Assembly: GCA_002707745.1 (NCBI GenBank)
Contig: PANU01000043.1
Span: forward strand, 1 to 45,753
From: Flavobacteriaceae bacterium
GTDB taxonomy: Bacteria > Bacteroidota > Bacteroidia > Flavobacteriales > Flavobacteriaceae
Reading direction: 5' to 3'
Length of the DNA: 45,753 nucleotides
Below, piece by piece: positions 17,216 to 25,951 of the stretch. The notes under the pieces were generated by a model, which worked only from the letters and a program-made list of their open reading frames with translations, was not told where the DNA came from and ran no database searches. Made by a program: the position numbers and the translations under genes. How positions within the stretch are numbered: position 1 is the stretch's first letter; each line of letters starts with the position of its first letter.

Positions 17216-18643
17216 TTATATAGTCAATTTTTTCTGAAGGTCTTCTACGTACTTTCTAAACTGTTTGTCGGTGCTGGAAAGGTTATCTACCGTTTTACAG
17301 GCATGTAAAACCGTTGCGTGATCGCGTTGCCCAATTTGGGAACCAATAGACGCTAATGACGCTTTGGTAAACTTTTTGGCAAAAAACATTGCCAGTTGTC
17401 TGGCTTGTACAATGTGACGCTTTCTGGTTTTGGATTGTAAGGTTTCCACATCCATCTGAAAATATTCACTCACTACTTTTTGTATGTAGTCTATAGAAAC
17501 TTCACGCTTGGTGTGCTTCACATAGTTATCTACAATTTTCTTGGCAAGATCTATAGTAATATCTTTTTTGTTGAAGGAAGAGTGGGCAATTAATGAAATA
17601 ATAGCGCCTTCCAACTCACGGATATTGGTCTTGATGTTGTTTGCCAAAAATTCTACAATGTCTTCTGGCATTTCTACCCCATCGCGGTATAATTTATTCT
17701 TAATAATAGCAACACGCGTATCGTAGTCCGGATGATTTAACTCTGCGCTAAGCCCCCATTTAAAACGGGACAGCAAGCGTTGTTCAATATCAATCATATC
17801 TACGGGAGCCTTGTCACTTGTAAGAATTACCTGCTTTCCGTTTTGGTGTAAATGGTTAAATATATGGAAGAATACATCCTGCGTTCCAGCTTTTCCGGAT
17901 AACAACTGAATGTCATCCACAATCAACACATCAATAATCTGGTAAAAATGAATAAAATCGTTACGATTGTTCTTTTTTACGCTCTCTATATATTGTTGTG
18001 TAAATTTTTCAGCTGAAATATACAGCACCGTTTTTTCCGGGTACTTGTCTTTAATTTCAACACCAATGGCATGTGCCAGGTGTGTTTTTCCTAATCCAAC
18101 TCCTCCAAAAACCAACAACGGATTAAAACTTGTCCCGCCAGGTTTATTGGCTACTGCCATTCCAGCAGAACGTGCCAAACGGTTGCTTTCGCCTTCCAAG
18201 AAATTCTCGAAATTGTAAGAAGGATTTAATTGTGACTCAATCTTTACATTGCGAATACCAGGGATTACAAATGGGTTTTTCAACTCCGGATTTTTATTCT
18301 TAATAGGCACATCTACTTCCTGAGACTGCATATTAGAACGGTTGGAGCTTGGTATTTTTTCGGTAAAGGGTTGTTTGTTGCCGTAGGTGTTTTCCATACG
18401 GATAACATATACTAATTTGGCCTGAGACCCTAACTCCTTTGTTAAGGCAACTTTTAAAATCTTTACATAATGTTCTTCAAGCCACTCGTAGAAAAATTTA
18501 CTGGGAACCTGAATGCTTAACGCATTATCTGTGAGCTTTACTGCTTTGATTGGCTCAAACCAAGTTTTGTACGCTTGTGAAGTGATGTTATCTTCAATAA
18601 AGGACAAACAATTGTTCCAAACCGATTGTGCAGTTTTGCTCAT
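17216..18643 (-). CDS. dnaA: Chromosomal replication initiator DnaA
   Basis: 475 aa. Binds DnaA boxes at oriC and opens the duplex. Domain I (1-80) starts with VWNNCLSFIEDNITSQAYKTWF. A linker of low similarity (about 90-135) follows. Domain III has Walker A GGVGLGKT (180-187), Walker B LIVDD (240-244) and the sensor region. Domain IV ends with the DNA-contact signature IGQRDHATVLHACKTV. The gene is followed by a strong terminator and is divergent from the thioesterase gene. The upstream region shows a near -7 box (CATATTTG, minus strand, about 18725-18732) and a leader of about 80 nt. I saw no cluster of TTATNCACA boxes next to the gene, so oriC is probably not immediately adjacent. Confidence 0.98.
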   Translation of the reverse strand: MSKTAQSVWNNCLSFIEDNITSQAYKTWFEPIKAVKLTDNALSIQVPSKFFYEWLEEHYVKILKVALTKELGSQAKLVYVIRMENTYGNKQPFTEKIPSSNRSNMQSQEVDVPIKNKNPELKNPFVIPGIRNVKIESQLNPSYNFENFLEGESNRLARSAGMAVANKPGGTSFNPLLVFGGVGLGKTHLAHAIGVEIKDKYPEKTVLYISAEKFTQQYIESVKKNNRNDFIHFYQIIDVLIVDDIQLLSGKAGTQDVFFHIFNHLHQNGKQVILTSDKAPVDMIDIEQRLLSRFKWGLSAELNHPDYDTRVAIIKNKLYRDGVEMPEDIVEFLANNIKTNIRELEGAIISLIAHSSFNKKDITIDLAKKIVDNYVKHTKREVSIDYIQKVVSEYFQMDVETLQSKTRKRHIVQARQLAMFFAKKFTKASLASIGSQIGQRDHATVLHACKTVDNLSSTDKQFRKYVEDLQKKLTI

Positions 18644-18847
18644 AATTTAGTGTCGAAGTAATGTTAGTTAATGTTGGGTGGTCAAGAAGTAGAAAAGAAC
18701 TTTTCTAACGATTTCTTAACACTGCAAATATGTGAACAAAAAAATTAAAAAAAAAACGATAAGGGTATTGAATTTCTAGTTTTTTTTCCGCATACTGTAT
18801 CTACCTCAAACATACGAAAAAAATACCCCCCCTTTTACAAAAAATCC

Positions 18848-19246
18848 ATGAAAAAAAATATTACAAAATTAAGAGTTCGCTACGCCGAAACCGACCAAAT
18901 GGGAGTAGTTTATTATGGAAATTATGCTCAATATTTTGAACAGGGAAGAACCGAATGGCTTCGTGAACTGGGCTTCTCTTACAAATGGATGGAAGAGAAC
19001 CAGGTCATATTACCAGTGACAAACCTTACTGTTAACTACAAGTTACCAGCCCGTTATGACGATGTTATTTCCATTACCACAAGGCTTAAGAATATTCCTA
19101 CATTCAAAATTGAGTTCTATTACGAAATCCACAATCAGGATGACCAACTTTTGGTTACCGGCGAGACAACTTTGGTGTTTATTAATTCGGTCACAAAAAA
19201 GATTATAAAGGCACCCGATTATTTGTTGGAAAAATTGGAAAAATAG
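18848..19246 (+). CDS. Acyl-CoA thioesterase, YbgC/4-hydroxybenzoyl-CoA type
   Basis: 132 aa, single hot-dog domain. RVRYAETDQMGVVYYGNYAQYFEQGRTE carries the family motif, with the catalytic aspartate (D17, in ETDQMG) followed by G-x-V/Y and the YGNY turn. The rest (LTVNYKLPARYDDVISITTRL, FYYEIHNQDDQLLVTGETTLVFIN) fits the hot-dog sheet. It hydrolyses short or medium acyl-CoA esters; in some bacteria it works with the Tol-Pal complex, but no tol genes are present here. It is divergent from dnaA, with a poly-C/poly-A rich 5' region. Confidence 0.93.
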   Translation: MKKNITKLRVRYAETDQMGVVYYGNYAQYFEQGRTEWLRELGFSYKWMEENQVILPVTNLTVNYKLPARYDDVISITTRLKNIPTFKIEFYYEIHNQDDQLLVTGETTLVFINSVTKKIIKAPDYLLEKLEK

Positions 19247-19367
19247 TTAAACAAAAAAAATCGATAAAACGCTGTTTTGAGAAACTGCTTCGATAGAATT
19301 TTAAAACAAGGTGCAACATTTATAGGTAAGCCGTTTTATTCCGTATGAAAATTGAAATACAAAAAAA

Positions 19368-19736
19368 ATGAAAGCAACCCCAGAACACAACGAACGAATC
19401 GCAAAACTAACCTTTGCCTCGGTTTACCCGCATTATGTGACTAAAATTGAAAAAAAAGACAGAACTATTGCAGAGCTGCATCAGATTATTGAATGGCTTA
19501 CAGGATTTGACAAAAAAAAGCTACAACAACTCATTGATGAAAAGGTGACATTTAAAACGTTTTTTGAAAGAGCCAAACTAAACCCGAATGCACACCTCAT
19601 TAAAGGAGTTATTTGCGGCTATCGTATAGAAGACCTGGAAAACCCCCTCACTCAACAAGTACGATACCTGGATAAATTGGTAGACGAATTGGCTAAAGGA
19701 AGAAAAATGGAAAAAATTTTAAGACAAACAAATTAA
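19368..19736 (+). CDS. DUF2200 family protein
   Basis: 122 aa, basic, no signal peptide. The sequence matches the DUF2200 family: [32 protein letters not shown], then [33 protein letters not shown]. The last part resembles bacterial YdhG/DUF1801-type helical proteins. No catalytic residues are evident. It is 121 bp after the thioesterase gene and 7 bp from the end of the convergent yigZ gene. The function is unknown. Confidence 0.9.
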   Translation: MKATPEHNERIAKLTFASVYPHYVTKIEKKDRTIAELHQIIEWLTGFDKKKLQQLIDEKVTFKTFFERAKLNPNAHLIKGVICGYRIEDLENPLTQQVRYLDKLVDELAKGRKMEKILRQTN

Positions 19737-19743
19737 AACAGCA

Positions 19744-20358
19744 CTACACCCGTTTAATTTCAACCTTATGCGTGTGTTCAAAAAGTTCAAAAATTCGATT
19801 GGCCTCTTTTTTTCTAACAGAAAGTTCCATCTCACAATTAAGTTCCATTTTTTGTGAAGCTATTTTTAGATTTTCTTCTTTAATTATACGCATCACAGTG
19901 TTCATTTCCGGATATTCAAAATTTAATACAAACACCTCATCAATGGTACGTTTTACAATTTTTGAAGCTTCTAGCGCCAGTTGCGCCGATTTTTTATATG
20001 CCTGTATCAATCCGCCAACCCCTAGCTTGGTCCCTCCAAAATAACGTACTGAAACTACTAAAATATTGGTTACATCAAAGGCTTGTAACTGACCGTAAAT
20101 GGGCATTCCAGCACTGTTACTGGGCTCTCCATCGTCATTAGCCCTATAGCTATCGTAAGTTTTCCCCAATTGCCAGGCGTAACAAAAATGCCGGGCAGTA
20201 TGGTGTTGTTTGTTTAACTCCTCCAGACAAGCTTTTATATCTTCTTCATCTGTAACCGGAAACGCATACCCAAAAAACTTACTGCCACGGTCTTTAAAAA
20301 GCGTTTCTTTACCAGGTTTTAAAATGGTTCTATAAGTGTCTTTTTCTTCTGAAATCAT
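19744..20358 (-). CDS. yigZ: YigZ/IMPACT family protein
   Basis: 204 aa. The N-terminal domain (about 15-125) has the UPF0029 pattern: KFFGYAFPV, ARHFCYAW, RANDDGEPSNSAGMPI, and VSVRYFGGTKLGVGGLIQAYKKS, the strongest hallmark. The C-terminal DUF1949-like ferredoxin-fold part (VLNFEYPEMNTVMRI) follows. IMPACT proteins regulate translation in eukaryotes; the bacterial role is unclear, although links to nucleic-acid binding have been proposed. The stop lies 7 bp from DUF2200, converging. No exact promoter box was seen upstream. Confidence 0.92.
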   Translation of the reverse strand: MISEEKDTYRTILKPGKETLFKDRGSKFFGYAFPVTDEEDIKACLEELNKQHHTARHFCYAWQLGKTYDSYRANDDGEPSNSAGMPIYGQLQAFDVTNILVVSVRYFGGTKLGVGGLIQAYKKSAQLALEASKIVKRTIDEVFVLNFEYPEMNTVMRIIKEENLKIASQKMELNCEMELSVRKKEANRIFELFEHTHKVEIKRV

Positions 20359-20486
20359 AACTACTTTTGCTTCTCTCTACTTTTATTGCTATTGCTGCTT
20401 GCTCTATTTTGTCAGTTTTAATGGTAAGTCAAAAATTTTAAGACAGGTTAGAACTATAATTAATTCCCATATCGGCTCTACAAAAG

Positions 20487-21362
20487 CTATAAAAATTTTT
20501 CCAAAGCTATTAAAAAGATCCCTACTATAGCAAGGCCAATCCCTACCCAGTTCTTGGGAAGTAAGCGCTCTTTAAAGAACACAATTCCAACGAAGGTTGA
20601 AAACATAACAATAGCTACATTGTTTACTGTAAAAATTCCTGAACTTTCAAAAAGACCACTCCGCAGCGCTTGTACTAAAAAGTAAATTGAAAAATAATTG
20701 GGAATACCCAGGGCAATTCCACCTGCGATATTTCGCCATTGAAACGTAAATTTATGTCTTAATTTCTGAACCAGCAGTACCAGTATACCTATAACAAAAG
20801 CTGCAAAAAAAATAGTAGCTGAAAACAAAGGCACATCATTTTTAGCTACAAATGAATGCTCCAGAAACTTAATACTGGTGTCTATTATTCCGCTTCCCAG
20901 AAACACTAAAACAGGAAAAATCAGGTTTCTGGGTTGTATAGCAAGGCCATCCTTTTTCTTCACTGAAGCAAGGTATACCGCTATTAAAGCCAATAAAATT
21001 CCAATAAATTTATAAATTCCCAGGCTATCCTTATAATACACCAACCCAAAAACGATTGGGATTACCACACTCATTTTTGTTGCCACCGAAACTACCGACA
21101 ACCCGCTACGCTGCGTAGTAAGCGCCATTAAATTGAAGACTATTATAAACATAGCCCCAAGACCTAAGGTGTAATAAAACCACTGGTATTGAGGCATTTG
21201 AACCAAATTAATAGTATCTGTATACCCAAGCAACCCACATAGGCATGCCACAGCATAATTAACTACAATGGCGTGCAGGGTATTTACCTTAAACGTCTTA
21301 AAAAGCTTAAAAACCACAAAAATAAGTGTCGACGAAAGGACACTAAGAAGTAAGTATATCAA
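20487..21362 (-). CDS. DMT/EamA-family membrane transporter
   Basis: 291 aa with about ten hydrophobic segments (for example residues 1-20, 28-46, 59-82, 89-112, 115-134), which fits the two-times-five-helix drug/metabolite transporter superfamily. The C-terminal repeat keeps the EamA feature FFKERLLPKNWVGIGLAIVGIF. Substrate unknown. The start is a TTG at 21362-21360 that overlaps the ribD stop (TTGA), giving translational coupling to ribD; the first in-frame ATG lies after about 56 codons and would remove two helices. Its tie to ribD hints at flavin or vitamin traffic, but this is only context. Confidence 0.88.
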   Translation of the reverse strand: MIYLLLSVLSSTLIFVVFKLFKTFKVNTLHAIVVNYAVACLCGLLGYTDTINLVQMPQYQWFYYTLGLGAMFIIVFNLMALTTQRSGLSVVSVATKMSVVIPIVFGLVYYKDSLGIYKFIGILLALIAVYLASVKKKDGLAIQPRNLIFPVLVFLGSGIIDTSIKFLEHSFVAKNDVPLFSATIFFAAFVIGILVLLVQKLRHKFTFQWRNIAGGIALGIPNYFSIYFLVQALRSGLFESSGIFTVNNVAIVMFSTFVGIVFFKERLLPKNWVGIGLAIVGIFLIALEKFL

Positions 21363-22402
21363 ATGGATGGATTTTTATAATGAAAAAGTACGTCGTTGGC
21401 AATTTTAGTCTGTTTTATAAGAGTACCTGACAGATTGGGGGCCCTTACCCCATTTTCAAAAATCGACACTCCTTCAAAAACCAGCGCTTCGTCCCAAAGG
21501 TTTGCGTCTATAAAAGTTTGCAATGTTTTAGCGCCACCTTCAACAATAAGGCTTTGAATCTCTTTTTTATAAAGTACATCACAGAGTTGCTGCGCAAGGT
21601 TTTCAGTAAAGTTTACAGTTTCAAAGGTACTGTTATCCCCATCTTCTTTACGCTTTGAGGTAAACACTAAAGTTTCCGAAGCCCCATTAAAAATTTGCAG
21701 GCTGGCAGAAAGGGTTAACCCTGCATCCAATACCACCCGTAATGGGTTGGTTCCGCACCAATCTCGGGTTGTTAAACCAGAATTATCCTCACGCACAGTA
21801 TGGGTGCCTACTAAAATAGCCTGCTCTTCGGCGCGCAATTTGTGAGCCAGTTGTCTGGAAAATGCATTGGTAATCCAAACAGGTTTTTGCTCGTTTTTTG
21901 TTTTAGGAGCAATAAAATTATGAGGTGTCTGTGCCCACTTTAGGGTAATAAAAGGACGCTTTTTTTGCTGAAACGTAAAAAACCGTTTGTTGAGCTCGTT
22001 ACATTCTGGTTCCAGGATACCCACCACTACATCGCAACCTGCCTCCATTAATTTTTTTATTCCTTTCCCTGCAACTTTTGGATTCGGATCTGTACTCCCA
22101 ATAACCACTTTTTTAATACCGGTTGAAATAATCAAATCGGCACAAGGAGGCGTTTTTCCAAAATGACTACACGGCTCCAGACTCACATACATTGTAGCTT
22201 CCGTAAGTTTAGCAGTGTTCTGCACACTAGTAATGGCATGCACCTCAGCGTGGGGTTGTCCCGCCTGGTAATGCCAGCCTTCGCCAAGAATGGTATCCTG
22301 GCACACAATAACGCTTCCAACCAACGGATTGGGATAGGTAGTCCCCAGCCCATTTTTGGCCAGTTGAATGCAACGCTTCATGTATTTTTCGTGTATCTTC
22401 AC
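21359..22402 (-). CDS. ribD: Riboflavin biosynthesis protein RibD (deaminase/reductase)
   Basis: Bifunctional: deaminates and then reduces the pyrimidine intermediate of riboflavin synthesis. 347 aa. The deaminase half (1-145) has the zinc site HAE (51-53) and PCSHFGKTPPC (77-87, with C78 and C87 as ligands). The reductase half (about 150-347) has the NADPH-fold segment RPFITLKWAQT and SLIVEGGAKTLQTFID. Both halves look complete. The gene is upstream of, and overlaps, the DMT transporter gene. It is divergent from a GNAT gene and has a -7 box at 22420-22427. No FMN riboswitch was seen in the 40-bp upstream region. Confidence 0.95.
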   Translation of the reverse strand: MKIHEKYMKRCIQLAKNGLGTTYPNPLVGSVIVCQDTILGEGWHYQAGQPHAEVHAITSVQNTAKLTEATMYVSLEPCSHFGKTPPCADLIISTGIKKVVIGSTDPNPKVAGKGIKKLMEAGCDVVVGILEPECNELNKRFFTFQQKKRPFITLKWAQTPHNFIAPKTKNEQKPVWITNAFSRQLAHKLRAEEQAILVGTHTVREDNSGLTTRDWCGTNPLRVVLDAGLTLSASLQIFNGASETLVFTSKRKEDGDNSTFETVNFTENLAQQLCDVLYKKEIQSLIVEGGAKTLQTFIDANLWDEALVFEGVSIFENGVRAPNLSGTLIKQTKIANDVLFHYKNPSI

Positions 22403-22419
22403 ACCTTCAATTTAAAACT

Positions 22420-22427
22420 CAAAAATA
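22420..22427 (-). promoter_or_regulatory. ribD promoter, -7 box
   Basis: Reads TATTTTTG on the minus strand, an exact TAnnTTTG match, 17 bp before the ribD ATG. Confidence 0.5.
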
Positions 22428-22442
22428 CAAGGAATAACTGAG

Positions 22443-22931
22443 ATGAACCAACCCATTATCCGTCCCATCCGGAAAACAGATAATTGCAAAATTGCGGCAA
22501 TGATTCGTGCTGTTTTACTGGAATTTGACGTCCCCAAAACAGGAACTGTTTTTGAAGATGCTGCCTTAGACTGTATGTTTGAAACCTATAACAAACCAAA
22601 AGCAACCTATTTTGTGGTAGAGGACAACGGGCAACTTATTGGCGGTGCAGGAATTGCACAACTGGATAACTACGAAGGAAATGTATGCGAGCTTCAAAAA
22701 ATGTATTATGCACCGGTTGCAAGAGGACGTGGTATTGGCACTAAGATGATGGAAACCTGTTTACAAAAAGCAACTGAATTTGGTTTTGAAGCTTGTTATC
22801 TGGAAACACTTCCGTTTATGAAAGCAGCCCAAAAACTATATACCCGGACTGGCTTTGAATACCTGGACGGTCCTTTAGGAAACACCGGCCACTATTCCTG
22901 TCCGGTGCATATGTTTAAGAAATTACAATAA
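22443..22931 (+). CDS. GNAT family N-acetyltransferase
   Basis: 162 aa with a standard GNAT domain. QKMYYAPVARGRGIGTKMMETCLQKA gives the acetyl-CoA P-loop pattern R-G-x-G-x-G/K (ARGRGIG, about 96-102), followed by the C-terminal YTRTGFEYLDGPLGNTGHYSCPVHMFKK. The fold is clear, but the acceptor is not. It is divergent from ribD with a 40-bp gap and is followed by prmC after 54 bp. It is possibly co-transcribed with prmC and the LOG-family gene. Confidence 0.9.
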   Translation: MNQPIIRPIRKTDNCKIAAMIRAVLLEFDVPKTGTVFEDAALDCMFETYNKPKATYFVVEDNGQLIGGAGIAQLDNYEGNVCELQKMYYAPVARGRGIGTKMMETCLQKATEFGFEACYLETLPFMKAAQKLYTRTGFEYLDGPLGNTGHYSCPVHMFKKLQ

Positions 22932-22985
22932 AGGTTAAAAGTTATTATGCTCATAGCAACTTTAATTTAAAGGTTTAAGAAACCT

Positions 22986-23846
22986 ATGAAACTAAAACAA
23001 CTTAAAATTAATTTCATTGAAGCGCTTTCAGGAGGTTATCCTCCGGAGGAAATACAATCATTTTTCCATTGGTTGGCTGAAAGCTATTTAGGATATTCCC
23101 GGTTTGATGTTTCGGTAAAAGCTGAAGAGGAAGTTTCGAAAGAAATTTCAGCAAAATTCCATACTGCTTTACAACGCTTACAAAACCATGAACCCATTCA
23201 ATACATTATAGGTGAAACCGAATTTTACGGACTCCCTTTTATAGTAACTCCCGCAACCCTTATCCCCAGACCAGAAACCGAAGAACTGGTACATTGGATT
23301 ATCGAAGAAAGCAAAAATCAGAAGTCAGACTTCAAAATCTTAGACATCGGCACCGGAACTGGCTGTATTGCTGTATCGCTCGCTAAAAACATAAAAAATG
23401 CTCAGGTTTCAGCACTGGATATTTCAGCGGAAGCTATAAAAGTGGCACAAAAAAATGCTGCCATACATAAGGTGGAGGTAACTTTTTTTCAAGCTGATAT
23501 TTTAAAAACTAAAACACTTCCGCAACAGTACCACGTAATAGTAAGTAATCCGCCCTACGTTCGGAATTTGGAAAAAGCACACATGCAACCCAATGTGGTA
23601 CAACATGAACCCGAAAGTGCTTTATTTGTAACCAACGAAGACCCTTTGTTGTTTTACAGAAAGATTACCCAACGCGCCAAAACTCATTTGACACCTAACG
23701 GAAGCCTTTACTTCGAAATTAATGAGTATCTTAGTAAGGAAATGAAACAACTCCTGGAGCAAGAAGGTTTTACTGAAATTGAACTCAAAAAAGATATGTT
23801 TGGTAAATACAGGATGTTGAAGTGTAAGTTACCTATGGATTTGTAA
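22986..23846 (+). CDS. prmC: Peptide chain release factor N5-glutamine methyltransferase PrmC
   Basis: 286 aa, complete. Methylates the glutamine of the GGQ motif of release factors RF1 and RF2. The N-terminal helical domain is residues 1-90. The catalytic half has the SAM motif LDIGTGTGCIAV (119-130) and the active-site NPPY (188-191, in SNPPYVRN). TLIPRPETEELV (91-102) is also diagnostic of PrmC. It lies 54 bp after a GNAT gene and 32 bp before the LOG-family gene. Confidence 0.95.
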   Translation: MKLKQLKINFIEALSGGYPPEEIQSFFHWLAESYLGYSRFDVSVKAEEEVSKEISAKFHTALQRLQNHEPIQYIIGETEFYGLPFIVTPATLIPRPETEELVHWIIEESKNQKSDFKILDIGTGTGCIAVSLAKNIKNAQVSALDISAEAIKVAQKNAAIHKVEVTFFQADILKTKTLPQQYHVIVSNPPYVRNLEKAHMQPNVVQHEPESALFVTNEDPLLFYRKITQRAKTHLTPNGSLYFEINEYLSKEMKQLLEQEGFTEIELKKDMFGKYRMLKCKLPMDL

Positions 23847-23878
23847 ATTCCAGCGTTCTGCAAAAACCGCTTTTAAAA

Positions 23879-24469
23879 ATGAACAACCTAAACAAAATAT
23901 GTGTATTCTGTGGTAGCAGTGATGGCAATGACTCCAAAATTACCGAGGCCGCTATTCACTTAGGAAAGGTTTTCGCCAAAAAAGACATCACCCTGGTGTA
24001 CGGCGCCGCAAAAATAGGCGTGATGGGCACGATTGCCAAAACATCGCTGGACAACAACGGCAAGGTTATAGGGATTATTCCACAGTTTCTTAAAAAGAAA
24101 GAAGTTGTCCATCTGGGACTTACCCAACTTATTACCACACAAAACATGCACGAGCGCAAATTGCAAATGCAGGAAATAAGCGATGGTTTTATCGCGCTCC
24201 CTGGCGGATTTGGAACCCTGGAAGAACTGTTTGAAATTATTACGTGGTTGCAACTGGGCTTACATACAAAACCCATTGGGTTGCTAAATGTAAACGGCTT
24301 TTACGATAATTTACTCAAACTTCTGGAAACCATGGTTCGTAAAGGGTTTCTACCTATGGAAAACTACAATATGCTCCTGGTAGCTACTTCTGTAGAAAAT
24401 TTATTGCAAAAAATGGAAGATTTTAAAACTCCCCGAGTTCCCAAATGGTTAAAACCAGAACGAACTTGA
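23879..24469 (+). CDS. LOG/TIGR00730 family Rossmann-fold protein
   Basis: 196 aa. The family signature PGGFGTLEE (108-116) and the HERK motif (91-94, in MHERKLQM) are both present, as is the GAAKIGVMG nucleotide loop (42-50). Members hydrolyse cytokinin riboside 5'-monophosphate or related nucleotides, or act on other nucleosides. The bacterial role is often unclear, so I do not claim cytokinin activity. It is the last gene of the GNAT-prmC-LOG group, converging on the second GNAT gene. Confidence 0.92.
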   Translation: MNNLNKICVFCGSSDGNDSKITEAAIHLGKVFAKKDITLVYGAAKIGVMGTIAKTSLDNNGKVIGIIPQFLKKKEVVHLGLTQLITTQNMHERKLQMQEISDGFIALPGGFGTLEELFEIITWLQLGLHTKPIGLLNVNGFYDNLLKLLETMVRKGFLPMENYNMLLVATSVENLLQKMEDFKTPRVPKWLKPERT

Positions 24470-24512
24470 TGTTAGGGGTTGGCAGGAAGCAAAGCGACTT
24501 TTCAGGAATTGT

Positions 24513-25040
24513 TTATTCTAGTATAAGCTGATAGAACAATTCGTCTTTAAATCCATTATCAGATTGTAACCAGTCTTTTTTTACTCCAGATTTTTTATAG
24601 CCTGCTTTTTCAAATAAGGTAATGCTTCTGGTATTACCAGCTGCAATATTTGCGTATAACTGATGTGCTTTTAAGTGAGTTTTAGCATAGTTTGCAATAA
24701 GTTGTAGTGCTTCGGCGGCATACCCTTTTCCTCTGTCCTCCGCTTTAAAAATTACAATCCCCACTCCTACCCGTTGGTGCTTGGGTTCAAAATCGAACAA
24801 ATCTATAAACCCGACTGTTTTATCCTTTTCAGCAGTACAAATTACAAGGCGCAGTTGTTTAACTTCATAAATATCGCGGTGACTATTCTCTAAATATTGT
24901 TTTAGCACATAGTTAGAAAAAGGTTTGGTGGTATTGCTTACCTCCCAGACATTTTCATCGTTTTCCAGTTGGTAGAGAAATTCCAGGTCGGTGGGCTCCA
25001 GTGCGCGTAGGTATAGTAAGTTTCCTTGTAATGTTTGCAT
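24513..25040 (-). CDS. GNAT family N-acetyltransferase, RimJ/RimL-like
   Basis: 175 aa. LYLRALEPTDLEFLYQLENDENVWEVSNTTKPFS is typical of the RimJ/RimL branch, and VGIVIFKAEDRGKGYAAEALQLIANYAKTHL gives the acetyl-CoA loop (RGKGYA). The stop is well separated from the convergent LOG-family gene. It begins 1 bp after the dapF stop and is very likely co-transcribed with dapF. The acceptor is unknown. Confidence 0.9.
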   Translation of the reverse strand: MQTLQGNLLYLRALEPTDLEFLYQLENDENVWEVSNTTKPFSNYVLKQYLENSHRDIYEVKQLRLVICTAEKDKTVGFIDLFDFEPKHQRVGVGIVIFKAEDRGKGYAAEALQLIANYAKTHLKAHQLYANIAAGNTRSITLFEKAGYKKSGVKKDWLQSDNGFKDELFYQLILE

Positions 25041-25041
25041 A

Positions 25042-25818
25042 TTACAGTGTAATTATTCCTTTAAATACTTGTGTGGCAGGACCTATTAAAAAAACATCTT
25101 CATATCCTTTTTCCGTTTTCTTAAACAACACTTGCAATTCGCCTCCAGGTTGTTGTAAAATCACTTTTTCTGATGTTACTTTTCCAGTAGCGTGCATCGC
25201 TAATGCCACAGCTGTCACTCCCGTACCACAACTCAGGGTTTCATCTTCCACCCCTCTTTCGTACGTTCGGACGGCAAAGGTATTTTCTGAACGTTGTTCA
25301 ACAAAATTTACATTGGCACCTGCCTTCCCATACTGGTTGTTTCGGATACTTCGTCCGTTTTCAAACACATTATAGGCAGCTAAATCTTCAACCATTTCAA
25401 CATGATGCGGGGAGCCGGTATCTAAAAATGAAAACGCTTCATTTAGTTGAATTTCGGCTACGCTATTCATCTTTAAATGAATACGTCCGTTTTCAATTTT
25501 AGTTTCGTGCAACCCATCAATAGCTTTAAAAGTTGCCGAATTTTTTATGATGCCGAGGAAGTTGGCAAAATGGCTAATACACCTTCCGCCGTTGCCACAC
25601 ATACTACTTTCGTTTCCATCGGCATTGTAATACACCATAGTGAAATTTACAGTAGGGTGGTTTTCTAAAAGAATAAGACCATCTGCACCTATGCCAAATT
25701 TTTGGTCGCATAGCCTTGCAATCAGTTTGGTATCATTTTTGGGAAATAGTAACTGACGATTATCTACAAGGACAAAGTCGTTACCCGTACCTTGATATTT
25801 ATAAAACTGAAGTTCCAT
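25042..25818 (-). CDS. dapF: Diaminopimelate epimerase
   Basis: Converts LL-diaminopimelate to the meso form, needed for peptidoglycan and lysine. 258 aa, slightly short for the family but complete. The two catalytic cysteines are C74 in ESSMCGNGGRC and C197 in TLSCGTGVTAVALA. The opening (YKYQGTGNDFVLVDNR) is also diagnostic. The gene is upstream of the GNAT gene, and its -7 box ends 5 nt before the ATG, pointing to a leaderless mRNA. Confidence 0.96.
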   Translation of the reverse strand: MELQFYKYQGTGNDFVLVDNRQLLFPKNDTKLIARLCDQKFGIGADGLILLENHPTVNFTMVYYNADGNESSMCGNGGRCISHFANFLGIIKNSATFKAIDGLHETKIENGRIHLKMNSVAEIQLNEAFSFLDTGSPHHVEMVEDLAAYNVFENGRSIRNNQYGKAGANVNFVEQRSENTFAVRTYERGVEDETLSCGTGVTAVALAMHATGKVTSEKVILQQPGGELQVLFKKTEKGYEDVFLIGPATQVFKGIITL

Positions 25819-25823
25819 AGCAA

Positions 25824-25831
25824 CAAATGTA
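25824..25831 (-). promoter_or_regulatory. dapF promoter, -7 box
   Basis: Reads TACATTTG on the minus strand, an exact TAnnTTTG match, ending 5 nt before the dapF ATG. Confidence 0.55.
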
Positions 25832-25951
25832 CAAATTGCTCTGGCGAGTCTTACTGTTTTGTAGCTGTTAAATGTGCGTTAAATACGAAATATTACCACA
25901 ATAGTGTCGTCTTATTAAATGTTACCTAAGTATAATTTAAAAGAAAGAAAC

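Noticed and set aside
18644-18847. oriC next to dnaA.
   Set aside because: The region is a promoter gap with poly-A/poly-C runs and no repeated TTATNCACA words.
20336-20530. Plus-strand 64-codon frame with a TACTTTTG box nearby.
   Set aside because: Low-complexity and overlapping yigZ and the DMT gene ends; the box is probably chance.
22403-22442. FMN riboswitch before ribD.
   Set aside because: The gap is only 40 bp and shows no conserved core; a -7 box explains it.
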